NCBI GenBank assembly: GCA_934463115.1
Contig: CAKSIN010000027.1
Coordinates: 1-28,078 of the forward strand
Length of the DNA: 28,078 nucleotides
Direction: 5' to 3'
DNA from: an uncultured Clostridia bacterium
GTDB lineage: Bacteria > Bacillota > Clostridia > UMGS1810
Shown: piece by piece, positions 1-9,406 of the stretch
Layout of the letters: every line of letters starts with the position of its first letter
Numbering within the stretch: position 1 is the stretch's first letter
Notes under the pieces: generated by a model
What the model was told of the DNA's origin: nothing
Databases searched by the model: none
Seen by the model: only the letters and a program-made list of their open reading frames with translations
Program-made: the position numbers and the translations under genes

Positions 1-3000
1 ACTTTCATATTTTTAGCATTGTAGTGCTCTGCAATTGATACTGTAAATGTATAACTTCCGCCATAAATTACATTTGTACTATCAATCGAATCAACGGTAT
101 ATCCTATTCCGCTCTGCACAAGTGAGATATTTAAATTATTTACCTTAAATTTTGCATAAACAGACAGGTCTTTGTCAATCACCGCTGCTTCATTTACCTC
201 TGTTCCGCCCGTCTCGGCAGTGTACCATCCGACAAAATCATATCCGCGCTTATATGGCGGTGTCGGAAGTTTAATATTGACTGCACTTCCCTCAATGGCG
301 GACTGCACATGATACAAACCGCCGTCGCAGTAAAAGTTTGCCGTGTAAATTTTCTTGGATTCGGCAGACGCGACAAATGATACCGGGCCTGTTATTCTGT
401 ATGTCCCCTCAGATATCAGTGCGGCATTTTCCCTCGGAACAGCCGTTATAGCCGGTGAATTGTAGCCGTCACCGCTCACTGCGGAAACGGTAACCGTTTC
501 GTTGTACGATATTTCATTCGCACTGATTGAACCGTTAACACCATCTCCTACAATAAGCGTCACTGAATATCTGTTAATTTTCCACTGCGCATACAGTGTG
601 ATATCCGCGTTAATATTCATCTCGGCTCCGGCACTGTAGCTTGTTCCGGTTCCGTCTGCTCTTGTGTTCCATTCGGCAAATGTATATCCGATTCGAGTCG
701 GAATTTGCGATCTTAGAATAAGCACACTGTCATGCTGCTTTGTTTGTTTCAGCGGAACGGAGACGTCATTTGCCGTGTTTTTGTTGTACTCCACCGCATA
801 GGTATTTGCCGACCATTTTGCATAAAGCCGTATATCATCGGTTACCCCGTTCTGAAAGTCGTATCGTTGGGTAAGAGATATATCTGTATACCAGCCGTCA
901 AAGACATAGCCGCTTCTCTCGGGCGCGGCAGGCTGCTGCGCCTTCATATTTTCTTCAACCGTACCGATTGAATATATACTTCCGTTGCTCACAAAAGTAA
1001 CGGTGTGCTGTGTTTTCGGAACAACAGAAACCGAAATTACCGGCTGCAAAATTACATTTGAAACAGTGTATGTAAATACATCACCGGATTTTGTTCCGTT
1101 TAATGTATTGCCATTTACAAATACCACCGGAACAGCCGTCTTGTATCCGTCAGCAAGAGTAACCGCGAACGAAAAATCGCTTCCGCTTTCAACGACTGTA
1201 TTCTTTGGAGATATGCTGTATCCTGTACCGTCATGAAGTATAACACGGAATGTTTCCCTCTTTACATGATATATATTTATACTTGTATCGGAAGATATAT
1301 ATTTTATACTGTACGTGTAGCTGTTTGCGTCAACCTGCTCCGCTCCGAGGAGAATTCCGTTTGCCGAAACCGTCATTTTGTCGGATGTGTATCCGCTCCC
1401 TACGGATATTTTGAACGAGACACTGTCACCTCTGCTTACATCTATATTTTTCGGTGATGTTACCTCGGCATCGTTATAGTATACTTTGTACCCATCGCCC
1501 GACGTAGGAAGAGTTACCGAGTAGCTCACATTTTTTTGAATCACAGCATATAGATAAACCGTCTCGCCGTCTTTTCCCGCAAGACCGGATGTAATCTGCT
1601 GCCCGTCGCTGTAGTAAACCGCGTCGCTTCCGGACGCAACAGACCAGCCTGCAAATGAAAATCCGCCGGGAACCGTGATTCCGAGTGTATCAGCTTTCGG
1701 CAGTGAGAAAACGCTGCCATATACGGCGGTTACCGTGCCTAACGTTTCTGTTCCGTTTACAAATGCAACCTTATACGATACCGGCTCCCACGCGGCATAT
1801 AGGTTAAGTTCGGATGCCTCACCGCTCCAAGCATTAGTCCGCCAGTGAGCCGAGAGCGACATATCCGCATTGTATACCAATTCTCCGCCTTTGTTTGCAC
1901 CTGTATAATAACCGGCAAATTTATATCCGTACCTTTCCGGCGGTATCATGTTGTTTTCCGGAAGAAGATTACCATATGCAACCTCACTGAAAGCCGTGCC
2001 TGACGCTCCGCCCTCAAAAAGGAAATTAATTTTTGTTTTTGCACCTTTCCAAACCGCATAAAGAGTAATTTCACCGTTCGAAATATCCGTAAGATTCTTT
2101 ACATTCGCCCCGTCTGTGTAGGCAAGTTCGCCGTTTGCGGTGTATGACCATCCGACAAACTGACACCCGGACTTTGCAAAAGTATTTTTTGAAAGTGAAA
2201 TTTCTTTGTCATAAACTGCGCTTGTTGCAGCCATAAAACCGGTTCCGCCGTTGGCATCGTATTTTATTGTGTAGAATATCGGTTCCCATACCGCATAAAG
2301 AACGATATCGTCCGCAATAACCGTTAACGATTCTCCGCCTCTGTATTGTACACTTCCTGAATTTGCCGCAGTAGACCAGCCACTGAATGTATATCCCGTT
2401 TTTGTCGGAGAATTTAATTTGATAACAGCCGTATCTCCGTTTGCGTAAATGCGCATATCAATCGGTGCATTTATTCCGCCGTTTGCATTATAAATCACAT
2501 TTATGGCATCCGAACCCGAAACTGTAATAACCGAGCTGCCTTTTATTTCAAATTTATATATACCGTTTATCGGCTGTGCAAGATAGCCGTTGATGTATAC
2601 CTTTGGTGCAGTACCGGCAACGGTAAATTCGGCATATTCACCGAGAATGTAACCGCCGGTATTTAATCCCCAAACCGAATATCCTGCTGAGGTATTTACA
2701 TCAACAGTATATTTAACCGGCTCGTATACAGCATACAGAACAGTGTCACTTCCCGGCATTATATACGGCGAAGATACTATATCGGATGATGTTGCCGCAG
2801 CACTATCTGCCCATCCGCAAAACAGATATCCCTCTTTTTGCGGTATCGCGCCGGTAAGGGTAACTGCGCTGCCTGCCGCCGGATAAGAAACACCTGCATA
2901 TTCGGTAAATATTCCACCGTTTGCATTGTAACTGAGCTCCGGATTTTTGTGCCATACAGCGAAAAGCGTTACAAGGGAGTTTCCCATGGTAAAACTGTCA

Positions 3001-5606
3001 TTCGGCTGATACTGCGCAGTTGTGGAACCGGAATTTTCCGACCAGCCGACAAACGTATAGTTTTCACGGCTCGGGGTGACAGAACTCAAAGTGATTGTCT
3101 CGTCGGTGTGAACCTCAACCGCCGTCGGAGCACCCTCTCCGCCGTTTGCGTCATAAGTCACGGTGTATTTATCCTTTTCCAGCCATGCGGCATAAACATA
3201 TGCCGTTCTCCCCTGCTCGGTAACAAGGCCGACCGAGTACTCTCTTCCGGCAGTGTACATTGCCCAATTCTGCTCGTCATATATGTTCCAGCCGACAAAG
3301 TTGTAATTTGGATATGAAATTCCAATATCGGCATCGGACGGCAAACGAAGCTCACCGTAGGTAACATCTTTCAATGTGCCGACATTTACTCCGCGGCTGT
3401 ACAACTGAATTGTGTATGTGACAGGAGTCCACAGAGCGTACAGCGTTATTTCTTCCGTTCTGTCGTACACTTTGGCAGATGAGCAATCGGCATTGTAGTA
3501 TTTTGTACCGGTGCCGTTCTCGCCGTCATAATATCCGCCGAATAAATAACCCGGTTTGTCCGGTGCAGATATCACCGGCATGTCGCTGTCAAAAACCGCC
3601 GTAACGGTTGAACCGCCCGAACCGCCCCGGGCATTTAATACAACATCATATTTATTTGCCGTCCATTTTGCATGCAGTGTAGACGCACCGTCCACATCAT
3701 AAGTCCTTGCACCATCGCCGTTTGCATAGTAGTACTGCGTGCCGCCGCCCGCATTTTTAAAATACCCGCCAAAGGTGTAACCGGTTTTTGACGGCGGTGT
3801 AACAGATGGCATCAGTGAATCGTATGTTGCGCTTATGCTATCTGTTCCGCCGCTGCCGCTGTGTTTATCAAATGTAACTGTGTAGCTGTTTGCGTTCCAG
3901 CTTGCATAAAGTGTAAGCCCGTTGGTTCTATCGTATTTTATTGCGGAAGTTCCGTCGGCGTTATAGTATTTTGTACCGCCGCCGTTCTGACGTGTAAAAT
4001 ACCCCAAAAATGTATAACCTGTTCTGACGGGTTTGGAAATGGCAGGCATATCAGAGTTATACACAGCCGTAACCGTTCCGCTGCCCGTGCCTCCAGCCGC
4101 ATCCAATGTAACCGTGTATTTATCTGCGCTCCATTTTGCATAAAGTTTCAAATGGGATGTTAAATCATAAGTCTTTACCGCTTTTCCGTCGTAATCATAG
4201 TATTTAACGCCTTTCCCATCTTTATCGGTAAAATAGCCGCCGAATGTATAGCCTCTTCTTGACGGCGGTGTTACCGCGGGCATTTTTTGAAGGTACGTTG
4301 CTCTTGCGCTTGTTGTTCCGCCGCTGCCGCCGAGCATATCGAATGTAACAGTATATGTTTGCGGTACACCGACTGCAATAATATCAATATCGCCCGTAAC
4401 ATATTCAGCCTCTATCGTCACCGCGCCCGTAGCACTGTTGTACTTATAATTTGACAGCGCAGCATTATTTACTTTTACCGTTATGTTTTCCGGAAATTTG
4501 TAACCGTTCGCAGCTTTCAAAAATGCCGTATATTTTCTTTCATATCTCGTAACTGTTGCGCTGTTACAGCTCAGGTTTGTCAAATTAAGCCTTACATTAA
4601 ACATAGATTTGTACGCAAGACTTCCGACAGAAAGTCTTGTGCCGGTGTATTTACACTCATTTCCGGAATCGTCCTTTACGGATAACCCCGAGATCTCTGT
4701 GAGTTTCATATCTTTATTTGGTATGGTATTATCGAGAACAGTTGTAAAATAAACTGTTTGTCTGTCGGGTGAATATGTAATATTAAAGCTGACATCGCTG
4801 CCCGTTGACAAGTTCATTGTCGGAACAGAAGAAACCGTCACTGCTTCGTCAAATTTCATTGCATACGTAATCGTATCATCCGGTTTGACATACTCAGGTT
4901 TGGAGGTACTGCCGTTTACCGAATATTCGTATGGAGACAAAACTACCTTTGGAGCGGTTTTGTCGGTAAGATATGCCTTCATATCGCCTATAAAAGGCAG
5001 TCCGGCAAGCGAACCCCAGTTGGAAAACCATATCTGTACATATGCGGTGTTTTTCGGAACAAGAACATTATCAAGATTCAAAACCTTATCATGCTGAACT
5101 GCCCAATATTTCTCGTATGTCACCTTATTTTCATCGCTTAACAACATATTCTTTTCATCAAAAAACTCAAGACGCAGAGAAAGGTAGTGATGCGATGAAT
5201 TTTGTATCCAATACTTTGCAGACGAGCTTAGATAAATATCACCCTTGTTGATTTTGACTTTATCTTCATCAGAAAAATCAATCTGCCAGTACACACCGCC
5301 GGTGTAATTTTTTCTTCCGATATCAAAAGCCTGCGGGCCTTCTCTTGCCCGTATTACCACCTTGTCGTCATAGTCCTTATCGGTGGTCTCATATGCTGTC
5401 GAAGCAATCTCATCCCCGACATTTTTCCAGCCGACGGCGGTAAGAGAAACATCTTTCTCCATCTTAGGAATCATATTTGCCGTTGTTTGATTTCCGTTCC
5501 AGTCATTTGCTGTTGTTGTCTGTGCCAAAACCGGTACAACAGCCGCCGGAAAAAGCGGTGTGACCATACACAGAATTACAAAAAGTGATATGATTTTTCT
5601 CTTCAT
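1..5606 (-). CDS. Giant exported InlB-type B-repeat surface protein (3' end outside window)
   Basis: The frame is open from the ATG at 5606 down to base 1, at least 1868 codons with no stop, so the C-terminus (and any sortase or other wall anchor) is not visible. A GAGGAG ribosome site lies 8 bases before the ATG. Residues 1 to about 28 form a signal peptide (KRK start, hydrophobic core, ALA-like end). Residues about 30-200 look like a beta-rich carbohydrate-binding-type domain, followed by a bacterial Ig-like region to about 300. From about residue 415 I count roughly 14 units of the Listeria-Bacteroides repeat (InlB B-repeat, Flg_new family), each about 70-80 residues with a YTVTFDANGG-like start, a GYTFxGW core and an LYAxW end. 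A few divergent beta units are interspersed. Proteins of this kind are cell-surface adhesins or carbohydrate-interacting proteins; the specific ligand cannot be read. The gene is divergent from the exported protein at 5849. Confidence 0.9.
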   Translation of the reverse strand, partial: MKRKIISLFVILCMVTPLFPAAVVPVLAQTTTANDWNGNQTTANMIPKMEKDVSLTAVGWKNVGDEIASTAYETTDKDYDDKVVIRAREGPQAFDIGRKNYTGGVYWQIDFSDEDKVKINKGDIYLSSSAKYWIQNSSHHYLSLRLEFFDEKNMLLSDENKVTYEKYWAVQHDKVLNLDNVLVPKNTAYVQIWFSNWGSLAGLPFIGDMKAYLTDKTAPKVVLSPYEYSVNGSTSKPEYVKPDDTITYAMKFDEAVTVSSVPTMNLSTGSDVSFNITYSPDRQTVYFTTVLDNTIPNKDMKLTEISGLSVKDDSGNECKYTGTRLSVGSLAYKSMFNVRLNLTNLSCNSATVTRYERKYTAFLKAANGYKFPENITVKVNNAALSNYKYNSATGAVTIEAEYVTGDIDIIAVGVPQTYTVTFDMLGGSGGTTSARATYLQKMPAVTPPSRRGYTFGGYFTDKDGKGVKYYDYDGKAVKTYDLTSHLKLYAKWSADKYTVTLDAAGGTGSGTVTAVYNSDMPAISKPVRTGYTFLGYFTRQNGGGTKYYNADGTSAIKYDRTNGLTLYASWNANSYTVTFDKHSGSGGTDSISATYDSLMPSVTPPSKTGYTFGGYFKNAGGGTQYYYANGDGARTYDVDGASTLHAKWTANKYDVVLNARGGSGGSTVTAVFDSDMPVISAPDKPGYLFGGYYDGENGTGTKYYNADCSSAKVYDRTEEITLYALWTPVTYTIQLYSRGVNVGTLKDVTYGELRLPSDADIGISYPNYNFVGWNIYDEQNWAMYTAGREYSVGLVTEQGRTAYVYAAWLEKDKYTVTYDANGGEGAPTAVEVHTDETITLSSVTPSRENYTFVGWSENSGSTTAQYQPNDSFTMGNSLVTLFAVWHKNPELSYNANGGIFTEYAGVSYPAAGSAVTLTGAIPQKEGYLFCGWADSAAATSSDIVSSPYIMPGSDTVLYAVYEPVKYTVDVNTSAGYSVWGLNTGGYILGEYAEFTVAGTAPKVYINGYLAQPINGIYKFEIKGSSVITVSGSDAINVIYNANGGINAPIDMRIYANGDTAVIKLNSPTKTGYTFSGWSTAANSGSVQYRGGESLTVIADDIVLYAVWEPIFYTIKYDANGGTGFMAATSAVYDKEISLSKNTFAKSGCQFVGWSYTANGELAYTDGANVKNLTDISNGEITLYAVWKGAKTKINFLFEGGASGTAFSEVAYGNLLPENNMIPPERYGYKFAGYYTGANKGGELVYNADMSLSAHWRTNAWSGEASELNLYAAWEPVSYKVAFVNGTETLGTVTAVYGSVFSLPKADTLGITVPGGFSFAGWSVASGSDAVYYSDGQQITSGLAGKDGETVYLYAVIQKNVSYSVTLPTSGDGYKVYYNDAEVTSPKNIDVSRGDSVSFKISVGSGYTSDKMTVSANGILLGAEQVDANSYTYSIKYISSDTSINIYHVKRETFRVILHDGTGYSISPKNTVVESGSDFSFAVTLADGYKTAVPVVFVNGNTLNGTKSGDVFTYTVSNVILQPVISVSVVPKTQHTVTFVSNGSIYSIGTVEENMKAQQPAAPERSGYVFDGWYTDISLTQRYDFQNGVTDDIRLYAKWSANTYAVEYNKNTANDVSVPLKQTKQHDSVLILRSQIPTRIGYTFAEWNTRADGTGTSYSAGAEMNINADITLYAQWKINRYSVTLIVGDGVNGSISANEISYNETVTVSAVSGDGYNSPAITAVPRENAALISEGTYRITGPVSFVASAESKKIYTANFYCDGGLYHVQSAIEGSAVNIKLPTPPYKRGYDFVGWYTAETGGTEVNEAAVIDKDLSVYAKFKVNNLNISLVQSGIGYTVDSIDSTNVIYGGSYTFTVSIAEHYNAKNMK

Positions 5607-5643
5607 AGCCAATTCTCCTCATGTTTGAAATACCAATAGCATT

Positions 5644-5672
5644 ATTATATAACAAGAAGCCGTCCTTTCGGA
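5644..5672 (-). promoter_or_regulatory. Probable promoter of the B-repeat protein, weak -35
   Basis: On the minus strand a perfect TATAAT (plus-strand 5644-5649) lies about 38 bases before the ATG. Seventeen bases upstream the -35 position reads TCCGAA (5667-5672), a poor match to TTGACA. A good -10 with a poor -35 is typical of activator-dependent promoters, and paired direct repeats lie directly upstream. The transcription start is inferred. Confidence 0.55.
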
Positions 5673-5713
5673 CGTTTTCGAGCGCAATTGGTCGTTTTCG
5701 GAGCGTAATTGGT
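5673..5713 (-). promoter_or_regulatory. Tandem direct repeats resembling a LytTR/VirR double box
   Basis: Read on the minus strand, CCAATTACGCTC (5712 to 5701) and CCAATTGCGCTC (5691 to 5680) are near-identical 12-mers whose starts are 21 bases apart, two helical turns. They sit inside two back-to-back copies of about 20 bases (5673-5692 and 5693-5713). The proximal box ends 7 bases upstream of the weak -35 of the B-repeat gene. LytTR regulators bind paired direct repeats at this period just upstream of -35, and the clostridial VirR box (CCAGTTNTNCAC) matches at 7 of its 10 fixed positions. The window encodes a LytTR regulator at 9403-10131. Binding is inference. Confidence 0.45.
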
Positions 5714-5763
5714 ATAGGGTTTAGCACGGTTAAAAAATTTTATCATTAATTTTCCGTCACCCC

Positions 5764-5792
5764 TTGCATCTTGCATCAATATAGTATATAAT
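5764..5792 (+). promoter_or_regulatory. Sigma-A-type promoter of the 5849 gene
   Basis: TTGCAT (5764-5769), a 17-base spacer, then TATAAT (5787-5792). The predicted start of transcription is near 5799, giving a leader of about 50 bases before the ATG at 5849. Confidence 0.7.
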
Positions 5793-5848
5793 TGTTATCA
5801 TAAGCAAGTTCCGATAAATCAACAAATAAATGAAGTGGAGGAGTTATA

Positions 5849-8047
5849 ATGTTGAAGAAAATTTTGGCAGCAGTGCTTTGCACAGCTATGCTGCTCAGCA
5901 CTGCCGCGGCTGCTGCCGCAGACGGGCTAAAGGCGGGCGATACCGCCTATGTTGTGTACGGCGGCTCTGTACTTGTTACAAAGAACCCCGCTTATTCGGG
6001 CGGTGTATCAGAGATTAGCAAAGGAGCAAAGGTGACGATTCTGGAGCCTAATGTAATCGGAGAGGATAACCGGAAATTTCATAAGGTTCAGCTTTCGGAC
6101 GGCACGGTGGGATATGTTCTTGCCTATACTTCAGCTAAGGAAACAACACCGATACTTGAAGCCGGCGCGACCGCCGAAAAGGAATTAAATAAGCAATGGG
6201 CATCTTCAGATACCGACAAGTATCAGCACGCAATAGAAATGACATTTCTTTCCGATTACATCTACGGCGGAAGCAAAACAACCGAGGGCAAAGAAAGGAA
6301 TTTTTATGCTAAAGTGCCGACAGAATGGGTAAGACACGACCGCCCGGCATCATTGCCGCTTGTCGGAATGGCCATTGTACATATTGGCGATGCAGGGAAA
6401 ATCGGCTCGGTAAAAGCCTCGTTCTATCCCGGAACCCCGCCGATTAACTATCATTCGCTTAGACTCGACGAACTCAAAACGATAGGGTATGATCCCCCGT
6501 TTGCCGAAAACAGCAGAACTGAGGCAAATGCCAACACAGCGTTTTACGCTACAACAACAAGTGAATTTGAAGTTGTTGCATATAACGAAAATTGGGTTGC
6601 CGTATGGAGCGAGGGCGGAGTCGACGAATCGCGCGGTACAATCAGACAGTGCGGTGAAAAAGACGGTACTGCTTTCACAAGCTGGAAACCTGCCGTATAT
6701 TTCCTGCCGAGAAAGAATTGCTATATTTTGGACATCAACAATCAGGTATCAACAGCACCAAAAATTGAAGCTATAGGCAAAGCGACAAATCTTTTAATGG
6801 TTAAAACAACTCCGGATGATACGGATTATGTAAAATCGGGCGTTATTAAAATTAACCAGTCGCTTCAGATTGCAGACAGTACTCCCAAAAACGGTCATTA
6901 TAAGATTTACTACAAAAAAGGCCTTTACTACGTCAACTCGCAATATGTGAATATGCAGCTTGCAAATACCGCAAAACCGACAACTCAGTATAAAGCAATA
7001 GCCGCGGTTGACTGCAATATTTCCGACGGTTCCTCAACTGTCGGTTCGGTTAAGAAAGGCGCTTCAATAGATGTCATCGCAAAAGACTATGACGGAACAA
7101 ACTCAAAAATCTGGTTCAACTCAAAGGAATGCTACATTCCCACGAGTAATCTCGATGAGTTCACCAAAACACTGTCCGCAGCGGACACGGCAAAACTCGG
7201 TGCACCTATCGGAGTTCTGTCTGTAGATCAGCCTTGGGGCGAATGGGGCGCACTGACATATTCTGCCGAAGGACTCGCAAAGCTTAAGGAGTACCGTTTC
7301 GGATATATTAATGTTGATGAGAATAAGAGTCTGGAATACGGCAAATGGGTTCTTTCAAACAACGGCGATATTAATAAAATACATGATAAAGAATGGGTAA
7401 ACGTGTACGGTATCGAAGATTATTCGTTTGACCGCGACGCAGATATGAGAGATATTCCCGGAATAGATCCTTCCGAGATAGATCCATGGATTATAACAGG
7501 AAAAATCTACACCATTTTCTACAACGGAGAGATTCGCTATTTGGTTAGCGAGGATGATTCACACGAAATATTTACCTATTATCCCGGAAACGGATTCAGC
7601 AAAAAATCCGTTGCAAAAACGCAGGCTGTCTGCCTGGACGGTCTCAAATTTAACACCGTTGCATACAACATCGACGGCAACAACTTCTTCAAGCTCAGAG
7701 ATATTGCAAAGATTCTCGACGGAACAATTAAAACCTTTGATATTAAATATGACGGTGCAACGAATTCAATCGATATGCTGAGCTTTTATGACTACACACC
7801 GGCCGGCGGCGAATTGACACCGGGCGATGGTGTGGAAAGAACAGCTCTTTCGTCATCGGCGTTTTTAACGCTCGACGGTGTGCCGATTAAAGCAACATGC
7901 TACAATATTGAAGGAAACAATTACTTTAAACTTCGCGATATAACAGACGCGCTGGATTGCCGCGTTGAGTGGGATAACAGCACTCAAATGATTTGGGTTA
8001 TTCCTGCCAGAACCGCATATGATGATCCGGACGAAATAATGGGTTGA
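5849..8047 (+). CDS. Exported SH3-like / copper-amine-oxidase-like stalk protein
   Basis: A 732-residue exported protein. The start is fixed by GGAGGAG about 6 bases upstream. Residues 1-25 are a signal peptide (LKKIL..., Ala-rich, AAAAA end). Residues about 27-95 resemble a bacterial SH3 domain (AGDTAYVV..., KGAKVTIL, GTVGYVLAY), and a second SH3-like stretch lies around 385-440. Residues about 100-330 are an unrecognised domain. The C-terminus (about 590-732) carries two copies of the pattern Y-N-I-x-G-N-N-[FY]-F-K-L-R-D-I, the hallmark of the copper amine oxidase N-terminal-like stalk domain common in Clostridia cell-surface proteins. That domain is structural there and does not imply amine oxidase activity; no catalytic oxidase domain is present. 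Probable role: cell-wall-associated surface protein. It has its own promoter and ends at a shared bidirectional terminator. Confidence 0.85.
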   Translation: MLKKILAAVLCTAMLLSTAAAAAADGLKAGDTAYVVYGGSVLVTKNPAYSGGVSEISKGAKVTILEPNVIGEDNRKFHKVQLSDGTVGYVLAYTSAKETTPILEAGATAEKELNKQWASSDTDKYQHAIEMTFLSDYIYGGSKTTEGKERNFYAKVPTEWVRHDRPASLPLVGMAIVHIGDAGKIGSVKASFYPGTPPINYHSLRLDELKTIGYDPPFAENSRTEANANTAFYATTTSEFEVVAYNENWVAVWSEGGVDESRGTIRQCGEKDGTAFTSWKPAVYFLPRKNCYILDINNQVSTAPKIEAIGKATNLLMVKTTPDDTDYVKSGVIKINQSLQIADSTPKNGHYKIYYKKGLYYVNSQYVNMQLANTAKPTTQYKAIAAVDCNISDGSSTVGSVKKGASIDVIAKDYDGTNSKIWFNSKECYIPTSNLDEFTKTLSAADTAKLGAPIGVLSVDQPWGEWGALTYSAEGLAKLKEYRFGYINVDENKSLEYGKWVLSNNGDINKIHDKEWVNVYGIEDYSFDRDADMRDIPGIDPSEIDPWIITGKIYTIFYNGEIRYLVSEDDSHEIFTYYPGNGFSKKSVAKTQAVCLDGLKFNTVAYNIDGNNFFKLRDIAKILDGTIKTFDIKYDGATNSIDMLSFYDYTPAGGELTPGDGVERTALSSSAFLTLDGVPIKATCYNIEGNNYFKLRDITDALDCRVEWDNSTQMIWVIPARTAYDDPDEIMG

Positions 8048-8087
8048 TTTTTAAACATATTAAATCAATATTGCCGACATAAAAATT

Positions 8088-8129
8088 ACGGGGCTGCAGC
8101 AAATGATATTCATTTTGCTGCAGCCCCGT
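8088..8129. terminator. Bidirectional intrinsic terminator
   Basis: Perfect 16-base inverted repeat: arms 8088-8103 and 8114-8129, GC-rich core, 10-base loop. It is flanked by TTTTG on the plus side and by AAAAATT, which reads as a T tract on the minus strand. It lies between the convergent ends of the 5849 gene (stop 8047) and the kinase gene (stop 8135). Confidence 0.9.
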
Positions 8130-8134
8130 TTTGT

Positions 8135-9406
8135 TTAAAAGTTTAATATTATACACGCTGTAAGCATTCCGTTTTGCAGGCTGTATCTGATATCGCCGCT
8201 GCAATTCCTTATTGCAGACATCATGCTGGCTATGCCGATACCGCGGTTTTTAATCATGTTGTCCTCAATGCAAATATCATTTCTGCACGGATTGCTGCAC
8301 ACGATAACCATTTTGTCGGCAACTGTTCTGATATTAACATGTATTTTCTCTTTGGATTTGCACTCAATGCAGCCGTTTACGGCATTTTCCAGCAGATTCG
8401 ACAAAACAGCAACCAGGTTCATATCCGTAATAGGTACGTTTTCCCCCGTGTCCGCCTCAATTGTTACGCAAATCCCGTTATTTGCGGCTTTGGCGCAAAA
8501 GCTGTTCAAAATTGCATTTACGGTAACATTCGGGCAAAATTCACTCGTTTTTGCCGTTTGCAGATTTTCGTTGTACTCCTCAAGGTATTTGAGCGCCTTA
8601 TGAGTCTCGCCGTTTTTTATCATAGCTGCAACATTCATGCTGTGATGTCTGAAATCGTGGCGTATGGTCTTGGCTGTCAGTTCCTTTTCATTGGCGTCCT
8701 TGAGCTGTGCCTGCAGATACGCTATGTTGCGGTTAATCAACTCCGTATTGCTCTCGCCTATCATGGACTCAATGGTACCGAAAATAACCCACAGTATCGA
8801 GCAGTAAATCAAAACGGAAATCGCAAAGAACGGAATGTATTTATCCATATGCCTGTATTCGGAGTGAAATATCACCACAAACAACGCAAATATCACTAAA
8901 AACAAAGCGGAAACAACTGAAATTGAATACCATGTTTTGCGCCGTTTCCCCGATACCGACCTGACTGTCGGGCGCAGAAAACGCATATATACCCAAATTG
9001 AAGGGATAAACAAAACGACTCTTAAAACATTTCTCGTATAGTAAATAACTATTTCGGGCGAATCCTTCAAAAAAATCCTGCACAATATGAGCGAAATACA
9101 CACGATTATGCTGAAAAAATCCGTATAACTGATAAACAAAAAGACTTTTTTGCAGACCGAATCCGCCGATGTAAGCATAAAAGCGAAAAAGGCAACAATA
9201 ATTGTACTGACAAACCCCGCGGCATAATACTGCGCACTGTCTCCGAGAAGCACATGATTGAGCACTGCGAAGCAAACAAAAACAACTCCGAACTGCAGAT
9301 AAATAAGCGCCGTTTTGCGCAGCGAATATCTCCTTTCCGTCATTGCCCAAAAAGAACACAAATGTATTATTGCGAGTAATGCCGCAGGCATAACCATACA
9401 TATCAT
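8135..9406 (-). CDS. AgrC-like sensor histidine kinase (GHKL, HPK10 type)
   Basis: A 423-residue sensor kinase. Residues 1 to about 210 contain about six hydrophobic membrane segments, as in peptide-sensing AgrC/ComD kinases. A short linker helix follows, then the unusual H box R-H-D-F-R-H-H (phosphoacceptor His about 250), the N box L-L-E-N-A-V-N (Asn about 341) and a short G box G-I-G-I (about 389-392) of the GHKL ATPase fold. It should phosphorylate the LytTR regulator encoded immediately upstream; the two genes overlap by 4 bases (ATGA at 9403-9406), so they are translationally coupled. No AgrB-like protease or short precursor peptide is visible next to it, so the signal is unknown. Confidence 0.9.
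   Translation of the reverse strand: MICMVMPAALLAIIHLCSFWAMTERRYSLRKTALIYLQFGVVFVCFAVLNHVLLGDSAQYYAAGFVSTIIVAFFAFMLTSADSVCKKVFLFISYTDFFSIIVCISLILCRIFLKDSPEIVIYYTRNVLRVVLFIPSIWVYMRFLRPTVRSVSGKRRKTWYSISVVSALFLVIFALFVVIFHSEYRHMDKYIPFFAISVLIYCSILWVIFGTIESMIGESNTELINRNIAYLQAQLKDANEKELTAKTIRHDFRHHSMNVAAMIKNGETHKALKYLEEYNENLQTAKTSEFCPNVTVNAILNSFCAKAANNGICVTIEADTGENVPITDMNLVAVLSNLLENAVNGCIECKSKEKIHVNIRTVADKMVIVCSNPCRNDICIEDNMIKNRGIGIASMMSAIRNCSGDIRYSLQNGMLTACIILNF

Noticed and set aside
2838..3317. A 159-codon plus-strand open frame inside the B-repeat gene
   Set aside because: It lies opposite well-formed B-repeat units, has no ribosome site, and shows no domain.
1..5606. Periodic sequence that could be taken for a CRISPR array or tandem DNA repeat
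   Set aside because: The period of about 220-240 bases is the protein B-repeat; the units are diverged at DNA level and there is no short identical repeat with unique spacers.
1..5606. Possible frameshift in the B-repeat gene
   Set aside because: The start codon and the last codons at the window edge are in the same frame when positions are counted carefully, and no stop interrupts it.
5662..5673. GTCC-TTTC-GGAC hairpin upstream of the adhesin gene
   Set aside because: It lies in the -35 region of the minus promoter, so it would not be in the transcript; four-base arms are too short to call separately.
5849..8047. Reading the C-terminal copper amine oxidase-like repeats as an amine oxidase
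   Set aside because: Only the small stalk-like domain is present; no catalytic oxidase domain or copper-binding histidines are visible.
8174..8899. A 241-codon plus-strand open frame opposite the histidine kinase
   Set aside because: The minus-strand kinase has all its family motifs; the plus frame has none and lacks a ribosome site.
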